A stretch of DNA of 12,588 nucleotides from JAXJQF01 sp036311285 (GTDB lineage: Bacteria; Pseudomonadota; Gammaproteobacteria; Enterobacterales; Succinivibrionaceae), in NCBI GenBank assembly GCA_036311285.1, contig JAXJQF010000076.1, forward strand, positions 1 through 12,588. Direction: 5' to 3'. Positions within the stretch are counted from its first letter, which is position 1. Each line of letters starts with the position of its first letter. The position numbers were made by a program, and so were the translations under genes. The notes beneath the pieces were generated by a model, which was not told where the DNA came from, made no database searches, and was given only the letters and a program-made list of their open reading frames with translations. Of this stretch, positions 1 through 6,431 are shown piece after piece.

Positions 1-108
1 GATGCAATGGAAAAATATATCTATTATTATAATAATGATAGAATACAGCAAAAATTAAAAGGCAGAACTCCTAGTGAAGTAAGAAATTCTGCCTTAAAAT
101 ATGTATAA
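1..108 (+). CDS. IS3-family transposase OrfB, C-terminal end (partial)
   Basis: Reading in frame 1 gives 35 residues and a TAA stop at 106-108. The peptide contains YIYYYNNDRIQQKLKGRTP (residues 6-24 of the fragment). This is the typical C-terminal signature of DDE transposases of the IS3/IS150 group, where the Y-Y-N-N-x-R-I-Q-x-K-L-K-G-x-T-P pattern follows the catalytic glutamate helix. The catalytic DDE residues lie upstream, outside the window. It is too short to tell an intact gene from a remnant, but there is no internal stop and the terminal repeat follows at the expected distance. Confidence 0.85.
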   Translation, partial: DAMEKYIYYYNNDRIQQKLKGRTPSEVRNSALKYV

Positions 109-117
109 GTTTTATTT

Positions 118-141
118 GTTCAACTTATGGGGTGCACTCCA
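118..141 (+). repeat. Probable right terminal inverted repeat of the IS3-type element
   Basis: This 24-bp sequence follows the transposase stop by 9 bp, reads GTTCAACTTATGGGGTGCAC then TCCA, and ends in CA as IS3-family right ends do. Its resemblance to IS150-type ends (GT.CAAC....ATGGG.TGCA) is from memory. The partner repeat at the left end is not in the window, so the exact limits are not confirmed. Confidence 0.6.
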
Positions 142-265
142 GAGATTAGGTTCTTTTTTTTTGCAAATATAATAAGTTTTATCTGAACGTGTTGTAAAAC
201 CATGTCTTTTAAGCAGAGTGATGTTTATTATGTAACATTTTTGTAAATAATTGTTGTGTGCATGT

Positions 266-294
266 TTGTGTAACTCTGAGAACATGGATATAAT
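266..294 (+). promoter_or_regulatory. Putative sigma70 promoter for the RgpF-like gene
   Basis: A consensus TATAAT (289-294) lies 17 bp after TTGTGT (266-271), which matches the -35 consensus at three of six positions. Transcription would start near 300-302, only about 10 nt before the ATG at 311 but about 28 nt before the ATG at 329. This is one reason to prefer the downstream start. Confidence 0.45.
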
Positions 295-328
295 CAGCTC
301 ATAAGATTATATGAAGGTAAATCATAGT

Positions 329-1279
329 ATGAATACAAATGCTGAAAATAAAGTGAGATTGCTAATTCATTTACATGCGTATTATGAAGAATTAGTGGAT
401 GTTTATTTAAAACGCATTTCGTTATTAAATTCTGTAAATTGTTCATATAAGTTATTCGTTACAATTCCAAAAACAATATCAAATGAATTGGAAGTAGAGT
501 CTATTGAAAGAATAAAGAGTATAACTGATAAGGTTGAAAAATTTATTTCTAATAACAATTATGAGTTAATGGTTGTTCCAAATATTGGTTATGATATAGG
601 CCCTTTTGTTTCATTGATAAATAATGTAGACCTTAGTTTATATGATGTTGTTTTAAAACTTCATACAAAGAATACCAAAGATCAAAGTCTAATTAAGTTA
701 AGGAGAATTTATATCAATAGAGAACAATGGAGTCAGTTTTTACTTGAACCATTGTTATATGATGTAAATACTATAGACATGATATTGTCAGAATTTAAGA
801 ATAATAAAAACTTAAATATGGCAGGAAGTAAATACTGTTTTACTTTAATTAAAAGTCATTATCAAAAATATAAAGATAAATTATCTGAGCTTGCATTAAT
901 GTTTGGTTATAGTATTGAAAAATTAAATAAGCTTCGTTTTTGTGCCGGAACAATGTTTTATATTAGAGCAAGTTTATTAAAGTCAATTCAGAATAAAGTG
1001 AATATAGATTTCTTTGATGAGCAAAAAGAACAAAAATCAAGTACAGATTTTTCTTATGCTCATACATTTGAAAGATTATTTGCAATAATTGCTACAAATG
1101 ATGGTGGAAAATGCAAGGAATTGACATATCCTATTAAAGAAAATATAAAGTATTATTACTGGCCGATGTTACAAAAAATTACTCATCTTTTTTATGAAAA
1201 CAAGAAAACTCCAGTAAAGCACACAATTAAGTTGTTTAGAATAACTGTATATAAGAAAAAAATTGATAATTGTAATTAA
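329..1279 (+). CDS. RgpF-like rhamnan-synthesis F family protein
   Basis: A 316-residue protein (322 if started at ATG 311) of the rhamnan synthesis F family, cytoplasmic proteins associated with assembly of rhamnose-containing surface polysaccharides and O-antigens. Visible family hallmarks, in 311-start numbering: an N-terminal LLIHLHAYYEELVD strand-helix (17-30), the NIGYDIGPF block (91-99), YDVVLKLHTKN (111-121), and a later CAGTMFYIRA block of the GTMFW type. I chose ATG 329 because AAGG at 314-317 is a usable Shine-Dalgarno and because 311 lies too close to the predicted transcription start. There is no signal peptide or membrane segment. Only this domain is present, whereas streptococcal RgpF is longer. 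The gene is visibly more AT-rich than the ilv, ydiJ and che genes and sits next to an IS end, which suggests horizontally acquired cargo or a leftover from a polysaccharide locus. The exact glycan is unknown. Confidence 0.8.
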   Translation: MNTNAENKVRLLIHLHAYYEELVDVYLKRISLLNSVNCSYKLFVTIPKTISNELEVESIERIKSITDKVEKFISNNNYELMVVPNIGYDIGPFVSLINNVDLSLYDVVLKLHTKNTKDQSLIKLRRIYINREQWSQFLLEPLLYDVNTIDMILSEFKNNKNLNMAGSKYCFTLIKSHYQKYKDKLSELALMFGYSIEKLNKLRFCAGTMFYIRASLLKSIQNKVNIDFFDEQKEQKSSTDFSYAHTFERLFAIIATNDGGKCKELTYPIKENIKYYYWPMLQKITHLFYENKKTPVKHTIKLFRITVYKKKIDNCN

Positions 1280-1576
1280 AGACTATTGATTAGTATTCTT
1301 GTATATAAATAAGTGAGAAAGTTATGATCAAACAAAAAATATAAAGAAAACAATAATGAGATAATTAACCAAAGCTTAAGAATAATATTCTTTGTTTTTT
1401 TCAGATTTTACTTATTTTTTCAAAAAGAAGTTCTCATATTTTAATAAAATTTTATAAATTTTATTATTTAAAATCATACGTCAAAAAATGTAATGTAAAA
1501 AAGTTTTATAATGCATTCTACGAAGAAATAAAAGCTATATTTTAGATTAGTTAAATTGCTTTAGGATTATTTAAAA
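1280..1576. other. AT-rich gap between the RgpF-like gene and parC
   Basis: About 300 bp without a supportable ORF on either strand. It contains the weak terminator at 1378-1401 and a consensus TATAAT at 1507-1512, about 65 bp before parC. No good -35 box stands 16-18 bp upstream of that -10, and I could not recognise a flagellar sigma28 promoter, so the parC promoter is not settled. Confidence 0.5.
1378..1401 (+). terminator. Weak intrinsic terminator after the RgpF-like gene
   Basis: AAGAAT (1378-1383) and ATTCTT (1387-1392) form a six-pair stem with a three-base loop, followed by TG and a run of seven T. The stem has little GC, so efficiency is doubtful, but the position about 100 bp past the stop is sensible. 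Confidence 0.4.
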
Positions 1577-2362
1577 ATGTTAGTTTGGACAATTGCAAAT
1601 CAAAAAGGTGGTGTAGGTAAAACTACCACGGTAATGAACCTTGCGGGATTATTAGCTGCTCAAGGTAAAAGAGTTTTATTATTAGATACAGACCCTCATG
1701 CTTCATTGACTTATTGTTTTGGGTATGATTCGGATGAACAAGAAAAAACTTTATATGATTTGTTTGCTAACGATAATTTATCAAGAGAAGAGTTACTTTC
1801 TATTTGCTTAAAGACTAATACTGATAATATATCCATAATCTCAGGCTCGATAGCATTAGCGACCTTAGACAAAAGTTTAGGTGATAAACCTGCTTCAGGT
1901 TTAATATTGAGTAAAGTTTTAAAGAAATTAGATATGTTCTTTGACGTTGCTATTATTGATACCCCTCCTGTATTAGGTGTAATGATGGTTAACGCTTTAG
2001 CAGCTAGTTCAAGAATTATTCTACCTACTCAAACTGAATTTTTGGCATTAAAAGGTTTAGAACGAATGATGGAAACCTTTAAAATTTTAAAAGGAACCAA
2101 AGCTAAAGAATTACATTATTTAATTGTTCCAACAATGTTCGATTGCAGAACAAAAGCTTCTCATATGAGTCTAGCTTCTATGAAGGAGTCTTATGGAGAT
2201 TTGGTTTGGGACAAATATATACCAGAGGATACAAGATTGAGAGACGCAAGCCAAGCTCATGTTCCTGCTACTAAAATGTATCCAAATTGCCGTGGTTCAA
2301 AGGCTTATGTTGATTTATTAAACACTCTATATTCTTTAGAAAGTTTTATCAAAGAAGACTAA
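1577..2362 (+). CDS. parC: ParA/MinD-like ATPase ParC, polar placement of chemotaxis arrays
   Basis: A 261-residue ParA-family ATPase. The deviant Walker A motif KGGVGKTT is at residues 10-17, the Walker A' region LLLDTDPHAS at 35-44, and Walker B VAIIDTPP at 124-131. There is no N-terminal DNA-binding extension, as in the short ParA/Soj and MinD-like proteins. Immediate linkage to a proline-rich protein with a CheW-like domain and then to cheW marks it as the chemotaxis ParC rather than a chromosome-partition ParA; no parB follows. In Vibrio, ParC cycles with ATP, localises to the cell pole and with ParP recruits and retains chemoreceptor arrays there, so that daughter cells inherit them. 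The start has only a weak Shine-Dalgarno (AGGAT, 1563-1567). Not to be confused with topoisomerase IV parC. It is 20 bp from parP, so probably co-transcribed. Confidence 0.85.
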   Translation: MLVWTIANQKGGVGKTTTVMNLAGLLAAQGKRVLLLDTDPHASLTYCFGYDSDEQEKTLYDLFANDNLSREELLSICLKTNTDNISIISGSIALATLDKSLGDKPASGLILSKVLKKLDMFFDVAIIDTPPVLGVMMVNALAASSRIILPTQTEFLALKGLERMMETFKILKGTKAKELHYLIVPTMFDCRTKASHMSLASMKESYGDLVWDKYIPEDTRLRDASQAHVPATKMYPNCRGSKAYVDLLNTLYSLESFIKED

Positions 2363-2382
2363 TAATAAGGAACATTGCTTAA

Positions 2383-3390
2383 ATGAGTAAGAAGAATATT
2401 CAGTACGATACAATGGTAAGCTACTTTAACTCTTTATTAACAGAAGTTGAAGAAGAGTTTGATAATAAAGAATCATATGTAGTTAAACCCCAGGAAGATA
2501 TTAAGTATCTTGGAGTAGAGGAACATACAAATTTCCCTATTAGACAAGATGACAATGAATTTGGTAAAAAGGCTTTAGAACCTCAGCTTGATTACGAAAA
2601 GGCTATTAAACCAAAACCATTGCCTGTAGCTGAAGTTGATGCTAAAAAAGAAAATCTTCAAAATCTATTAGATACAATGCCTAAACCTCAAGTTCAAGTT
2701 GCTGTAGAAACAGTGGCTGAAACAAAAGTTGAGACTAAGGTAGAGGTAAAGCCTCAAGTTCAAGTTGAAGTAAAACCACAAGTTGAAGTAAAACCACAAG
2801 TTGAAGTAAAACCACAGGTTCAGGTTCAAACTCAAACAGTTGTACAACAAAATGTTCAACAAGTAACTGAAACTCAAACTCAAGTTCAAGCAGATGTTGC
2901 ACCGAAAAATCCTGAAGAAGAATGGAAGAATATTGAACTAGACGATAAATTTACAGCCTTATTCTTTAAGGTTGCAGGTGTTACTTTAGCAGTGCCATTA
3001 GTATTTTTAGGTGGCATTTTTGAACCAGATGTTATTACAACATTGTTTGGAAAACCAAAGTGGTTTACAGGTTTGACAAAGGCTCAAGGAAGTAAGGTTG
3101 CAGTTGTTGATACAGCTCAGTGGTTATTACCTGATAAGCAGATTATTGAGCATGAATACAAATACATTGTAAAACTTGATAAGAGTAACTGGTGTTTACA
3201 ATGTGATGAGTTAGTTGGCACTTTAAATTTAACTAAGGATGAGATTAAATGGAGAGAGGTTGCAGGTCCTAGACCTTGGTTATCTGGTATTGTAAAAGGT
3301 CAAATGTGTGCTTTATTACATGTGCCAGAGTTAATTAAGATGTTATCAAATGGTGTTGATGTTGCGACATTGTTAGCAGAATCTGAATAA
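2383..3390 (+). CDS. parP: ParP-like chemotaxis array protein with CheW-like domain
   Basis: 335 residues in three parts: an acidic N-terminal region (1-100), a low-complexity linker rich in Pro, Gln, Val, Glu and Lys (about 95-175) with KPQVEV hexapeptide repeats, and a C-terminal CheW-like domain (about 187-335). This matches Vibrio ParP, where the N-terminal part contacts ParC and the C-terminal CheW-like (array integration) domain binds CheA and receptors. ParP thereby holds arrays at the pole and limits their dissociation. The CheW-like domain diverges strongly from the CheW encoded next door and lacks the clear NLRG motif, as expected for an adaptor variant. AAGGAA at 2367-2372 precedes the ATG by about 10 nt. 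It follows parC by 20 bp; cheW comes 127 bp later. Identification rests on architecture plus neighbours; the N-terminal half alone is not recognisable. Confidence 0.8.
   Translation: MSKKNIQYDTMVSYFNSLLTEVEEEFDNKESYVVKPQEDIKYLGVEEHTNFPIRQDDNEFGKKALEPQLDYEKAIKPKPLPVAEVDAKKENLQNLLDTMPKPQVQVAVETVAETKVETKVEVKPQVQVEVKPQVEVKPQVEVKPQVQVQTQTVVQQNVQQVTETQTQVQADVAPKNPEEEWKNIELDDKFTALFFKVAGVTLAVPLVFLGGIFEPDVITTLFGKPKWFTGLTKAQGSKVAVVDTAQWLLPDKQIIEHEYKYIVKLDKSNWCLQCDELVGTLNLTKDEIKWREVAGPRPWLSGIVKGQMCALLHVPELIKMLSNGVDVATLLAESE
2749..2826 (+). repeat. In-frame 18-bp tandem repeats encoding KPQVEV/KPQVQV
   Basis: Within parP, 18-bp units encoding K-P-Q-V-E-V occur in tandem. Units 2773-2790 and 2791-2808 are identical; they are flanked by diverged units at 2749-2772 (KPQVQVEV) and 2809-2826 (KPQVQV). 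Further V-Q/V-E and T-Q dipeptide repetition continues to about 2895. The repeat preserves the reading frame, so copy-number change would only lengthen or shorten the linker. Confidence 0.9.
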
Positions 3391-3423
3391 AATTCTTAAA
3401 AAAAGTGCATGGCGTCATGTTAT

Positions 3424-3453
3424 TTGACATATTTAAAAACAAAAGAATTTAAA
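3424..3453 (+). promoter_or_regulatory. Possible internal promoter upstream of cheW
   Basis: A perfect TTGACA (3424-3429) is followed after 18 bp by TTTAAA (3448-3453), four of six matches to the -10 consensus. It lies in the 127-bp parP-cheW gap and could give cheW expression independent of parC. The AT-rich background makes chance matches likely. Confidence 0.35.
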
Positions 3454-3517
3454 AGTGATAATCTATAGTTAGTATTATAAATTATTAAACTTATTATGGT
3501 GATATAAGGATATTATC

Positions 3518-4003
3518 ATGGCAGAAATAGTAGGTTCTGAAGTAAAAAATGAAAATGAAGAGTTACGTTGGGTGACTATTCATTTAGATAATGAAGTTTA
3601 TTGTGTAAACGTAATGCAAGTAAGAGAAGTGTTACGTTATACTGAAATCGCACCTGTTCCTGGTGCTCCTGATTATGTATTAGGTATTATAAATTTACGT
3701 GGGAATGTTGTTACTGTAATTGATACTAGAATGCGTTTTGGTTTACAACCTGCTGAAGTAACAGAAGGTTCTAGAATTGTAATTATTGAAGCCGAAAAGC
3801 AAATCGTTGGTATTTTGGTAGATAGTGTATCAGAAGTAGTTGATATTAAAGTTTCAGATATTGATCCTGCTCCAAACGTAGGTACAGACGAAAGTGCTAA
3901 GTTTATTAAGGGCGTATGTAACCATGGTGATGATTTGTTGATTTTAATTGACCTTGACAAGTTATTAACAGAGGAAGAGTTGCAAGAAATAGCTCATCTA
4001 TAA
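3518..4003 (+). CDS. cheW: Chemotaxis coupling protein CheW
   Basis: 161 residues forming a single CheW domain, close to the usual length of about 165. CheW sits under the membrane and couples methyl-accepting chemoreceptors to the histidine kinase CheA in the hexagonal array. Family features: the strand WVTIHLDNEVYCVNV (18-32), VREVLR (35-40) and the NLRG motif at 59-62, whose arginine matches the receptor-coupling Arg62 of E. coli CheW, followed by VVTVIDTRMRFG (64-75) and a C-terminal LLILIDLDKLL segment. AAGGA (3506-3510) is seven bases before the ATG. It is the last gene of the parC-parP-cheW group; a strong terminator follows about 50 bp after the stop. In Vibrio the same three genes end the cheYZAB cluster, but the upstream kinase and response-regulator genes are not here. 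Confidence 0.95.
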   Translation: MAEIVGSEVKNENEELRWVTIHLDNEVYCVNVMQVREVLRYTEIAPVPGAPDYVLGIINLRGNVVTVIDTRMRFGLQPAEVTEGSRIVIIEAEKQIVGILVDSVSEVVDIKVSDIDPAPNVGTDESAKFIKGVCNHGDDLLILIDLDKLLTEEELQEIAHL

Positions 4004-4053
4004 GAGATTTTTACTCACATAACACAATTATAATAATGCTGCGGACTAGCTAT

Positions 4054-4085
4054 AAAAAAGGATAACAGTTTTGTTATCCTTTTTT
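4054..4085 (+). terminator. Intrinsic terminator of the parC-parP-cheW group
   Basis: A perfect 14-bp stem, AAAAAAGGATAACA (4054-4067) with TGTTATCCTTTTTT (4072-4085), closes a GTTT loop. The six T of the 3' arm serve as the U-tract and the six A of the 5' arm suggest possible bidirectional action. Confidence 0.9.
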
Positions 4086-4516
4086 AACATAACAAGCTTC
4101 GTTTTTATCTGATAATTCAAAAAAATGAGTTATTTCTTTTTTCATTGCTTAGCAAGGGAACTTTGGTGTCTTGATATGTTTCATTGTTAATTTCTTTATT
4201 AAATTTAACGATAATATTCTTTATTCTCCTAAATTTTCAAATTTGTTTTTATATACTTTTATCCGATTAATAAGTCTAGTAACTGATTCAACTTTGCTTT
4301 ATGTTTGAGGACTGTTTTTTGTTTAGCTTAAAAACAAGTTTAGGTTAAAAATGTTAAGTAGCTTTTGTTGTTTAGTTATTATTAATTTATTATATTGATT
4401 GTATTTTAAATTTTATATAAATTGATTTTACCTAAAAAAATAAAATAAAGTTTTTATTTTTCTTTAATATATAAAATTTTGTTTCAATATATGTGGATCT
4501 TGTAAAAGGAGTAACT
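4086..4516. other. Long AT-rich intergenic region upstream of the AGE-fold lipoprotein gene
   Basis: About 430 bp without a convincing gene. Short forward ORFs at 4125 (21 aa) and 4351 (15 aa, hydrophobic) and a reverse-strand open stretch at roughly 4115-4245 without ATG were checked and not accepted. Several A/T runs occur around 4430-4480 just before the gene, the kind of tract that can be bent or act as an UP element, and a TATAAA at 4470-4475 could be a -10 box but has no good -35. I recognise no riboswitch or operator. Confidence 0.5.
4506..4511 (+). promoter_or_regulatory. Shine-Dalgarno that fixes the lipoprotein start
   Basis: AAGGAG stands five bases before ATG 4517. The in-frame upstream ATG at 4493 has no Shine-Dalgarno and would add eight residues (MDLVKGVT) in front of the signal peptide, so 4517 is the likelier start. 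Confidence 0.8.
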
Positions 4517-5998
4517 ATGTCGAAGTTTTATTCGATCGCTGCAATTCTTATGCTTTGTTCTTTTGGTATTAGCGCGTGCGATAACACAGATACAAAGGAT
4601 AAAGTTATCGCTAGTTCTAATGTTAATGGAACTCTTTCAAATTTGCCAAGCAGAAGTGAGTGGGTAAATTACATGCAAATTATTGAGAAGTTTTACGTTC
4701 ATAAAGATGCAATTGGTAAAAATGATGGCATATTCCCGACATGGAGATGTAACGATGGCTCTTTAAGAAACAAGACTACTTGCCCAGGAGAAGATTTGAA
4801 ATCGATTGGTAAAATGCCATATGTTTGGGGGACTGATTTTGTAAGAATGCATTCAAGACAAACTTTTGCTTATGGAGCTATATATAATGTTACAGGCAAT
4901 GTTGAAGATTTAAAATTGCACTTAAAAGGTGTTAAATTTATTCAAGACTATGTATTTAGAAAAAACGGAGGCTTCAATTTATTATTTGAAGAGAATAAAC
5001 CTGTAAACGATAGCGAGATTTTTGCTGAAAATCCGCAAGATTTATCATATATGCTTATGGGTCTTGCTATGAATGTATATTTAACAGGGGACAGTAAGAG
5101 TATTGAGGCATTAGTTAAGGCTCAAAGATATATTTTTGATAATTATTATGATGAGAATCAAGGTATGCTTACTTGGTCAAAGAGAGATACATACTTTGAT
5201 AAAACTAATCAACAAGAGTTAGTTGCTCAACTAGACCAATTAAATGCATACATGCTTTTGTCATGGAGATTGATTCCAACTAAATATAAGAGCGCTTGGT
5301 CTTCTGATATCAAGAAACTTGTAGATATCATAAATACTAAATTTTATGTAAAAGAAAAAAATATATTTAATGGTTGCTTACATGATAAGGAAGTGTGTTT
5401 TGGTTATGAGCCAAAACACGGTGACTTTGGGCATAGAGTTAAAACTTTCTGGATGGAGTATTTAGCAGCTTTAGGATTAGGTGATAAAGATTTAGCTGCA
5501 TTTGCTAGAAAAGGGATGCTTGAAACTGTAAATAAAGCTTTAGCAGATAATAAGATCGAATGGTTTGAAGATGAGTATTTTAGAGAACCTTTTTGGTGGG
5601 TGAAGGCAGAACTTAATCAAGTTGCTTTAACCTTGGCGTTGGATGGTAATGATTATATTGTTCCAGGAACAATAAAAGAGTTGTTAGCAAATGAACTTGA
5701 TACAACTTATGGTGAAATTAAGGATGGGTTAAAAGCTCATTTTTGGCATAACGGATTTCATAGTAGTGAGCAAGGTTTAATTGGATACATTTTGTCAGAT
5801 GCTATTAGATATAAACATTGTGATTCTCAAAAATGTAAGGACGATAACTTGACTAAGCTATATTTTTCCCCAACTGATGAAAAGACTATGATATATAGTC
5901 CTTACTTATACGGTGGCGATATTAAAACTATTAATAAAACAGCAACAGGAGTAGAGGTGATATTTTCAAATGTTGGGTTGCCAAAGCCTGTGAAGTAA
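4517..5998 (+). CDS. Lipoprotein with N-acylglucosamine 2-epimerase (AGE)-type alpha/alpha barrel
   Basis: 493 residues from ATG 4517. A short lipoprotein signal peptide ends in the lipobox ISAC, with Cys21 as lipid anchor and Asp22 at +2, in enterics an inner-membrane retention signal. The rest resembles the AGE superfamily, (alpha/alpha)6 barrels that include N-acylglucosamine 2-epimerase and cellobiose 2-epimerase: RMHSRQ (110-115), HGDFGH (301-306) followed by KTFWMEY, FWWVKAELNQVA (359-370), and an HNGFHSSEQGLIGY block near the C-terminus. Apart from the anchor there are six mature cysteines in three close pairs (CNDG/CPGE, GCLH/VCFG, HCDS/KCKD), consistent with disulfides in the periplasm. 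Most characterised AGE enzymes are cytoplasmic, so the activity could be epimerisation or a related sugar reaction on an envelope or extracellular glycan. Neighbours give no substrate hint. The fold call is fairly firm; the reaction is unknown. Confidence 0.75.
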   Translation: MSKFYSIAAILMLCSFGISACDNTDTKDKVIASSNVNGTLSNLPSRSEWVNYMQIIEKFYVHKDAIGKNDGIFPTWRCNDGSLRNKTTCPGEDLKSIGKMPYVWGTDFVRMHSRQTFAYGAIYNVTGNVEDLKLHLKGVKFIQDYVFRKNGGFNLLFEENKPVNDSEIFAENPQDLSYMLMGLAMNVYLTGDSKSIEALVKAQRYIFDNYYDENQGMLTWSKRDTYFDKTNQQELVAQLDQLNAYMLLSWRLIPTKYKSAWSSDIKKLVDIINTKFYVKEKNIFNGCLHDKEVCFGYEPKHGDFGHRVKTFWMEYLAALGLGDKDLAAFARKGMLETVNKALADNKIEWFEDEYFREPFWWVKAELNQVALTLALDGNDYIVPGTIKELLANELDTTYGEIKDGLKAHFWHNGFHSSEQGLIGYILSDAIRYKHCDSQKCKDDNLTKLYFSPTDEKTMIYSPYLYGGDIKTINKTATGVEVIFSNVGLPKPVK

Positions 5999-6055
5999 TT
6001 AGTCTAAATAATTAATAGTAATAAATTAATCATTAACTAATAAATGTTAAATAGA

Positions 6056-6097
6056 TTACATGCGGTTAAAGTTTTGAATTGCTTTTACTGCATGTAA
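6056..6097. other. Long hairpin downstream of the AGE-fold gene
   Basis: TTACATGCGGTTAAAG (6056-6071) pairs with CTTTTACTGCATGTAA (6082-6097) across a 10-base loop: 16 positions, one G-U pair and one mismatch. There is no T-run on the 3' side in either direction, so it is not a classic intrinsic terminator. It may stabilise the 3' end of the lipoprotein mRNA, assist termination, or be a protein-binding inverted repeat. Confidence 0.6.
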
Positions 6098-6340
6098 CTA
6101 AAAATACAGTTCTATAGTAATTTCTAAGAAATTCCAATAAATCTTGTTTTATTATATTTTTACCTTTTTGTTTTGAAATAGTAGTTGTTTGATATTTTTG
6201 TTTGCTTTTATTTTTGTTGAATATTTGTATCCACCACTAATAATTACTAATGTTTGCTATAGCTCTCAATTCGCTGTAAAATACTTAAAATAAATGACTG
6301 AAAATATTAAAAGTTATAAAGATTGAAGTTTCTTTTTATA

Positions 6341-6369
6341 TTGTTGTGAGCATATTAGTGATTTATAAT
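6341..6369 (+). promoter_or_regulatory. Putative sigma70 promoter of ydiJ
   Basis: TTGTTG (6341-6346) and a consensus TATAAT (6364-6369) are separated by 17 bp. A start near 6376 gives a leader of about 55 nt, which carries GGAAG (6420-6424) seven bases before ATG 6432. Confidence 0.55.
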
Positions 6370-6431
6370 TTGAAATCTAGAACTTTAAGTCTTTATTAAG
6401 AGTTTAATTTATTCCTTATGGAAGTTGAGAT

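Larger units (their letters stand above)
1..141 (+). mobile_element. Right end of an IS3-family (IS150-like) insertion sequence
   Basis: The element enters from the left edge. It shows the last 35 codons of an OrfB-type transposase (1-108), a short spacer, and a terminal repeat at about 118-141 that ends in ...CTCCA. The terminal CA dinucleotide and the TGGGGTGCA core resemble IS150-group ends as I remember them. The left end, the upstream orfA and the frameshift site lie outside the window, so completeness cannot be judged. The next three bases (GAG, 142-144) would be one copy of a target duplication if the element is intact. The exact boundary is inferred. Confidence 0.75.
5999..6431. other. 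Intergenic region between the AGE-fold gene and ydiJ
   Basis: 433 bp without a supportable gene on either strand. It holds the hairpin at 6056-6097 and the putative ydiJ promoter at 6341-6369. The intervening 6110-6340 stretch is T-rich and shows no structure or binding site that I can name. Confidence 0.5.

Noticed and set aside
2668..2889. Minus-strand open frame of 73 residues rich in Leu, Asn and Phe
   Set aside because: It is the antisense of the parP repeat region; its repetition mirrors the KPQVEV units and it has no ribosome-binding site.
3673..3960. Minus-strand open frame of 95 residues opposite cheW
   Set aside because: It lies wholly inside the well-supported cheW and its product resembles nothing I know.
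4115..4245. Minus-strand open stretch with a plausible-looking peptide (KEINNETYQDTKVPLL)
   Set aside because: There is no ATG in frame and the stretch is short; AT-rich DNA commonly yields such Lys/Asn/Ile-rich frames.
4351..4398. Fifteen-residue hydrophobic peptide frame (MLSSFCCLVIINLLY)
   Set aside because: Only a weak TAGG precedes it, and it is too short to separate from chance in T-rich DNA.
6344..6363. CRP-like site (TGTGA followed by a second half-site) near the ydiJ promoter
   Set aside because: The second half reads TAGTGA rather than TCACA, so the dyad is not present.
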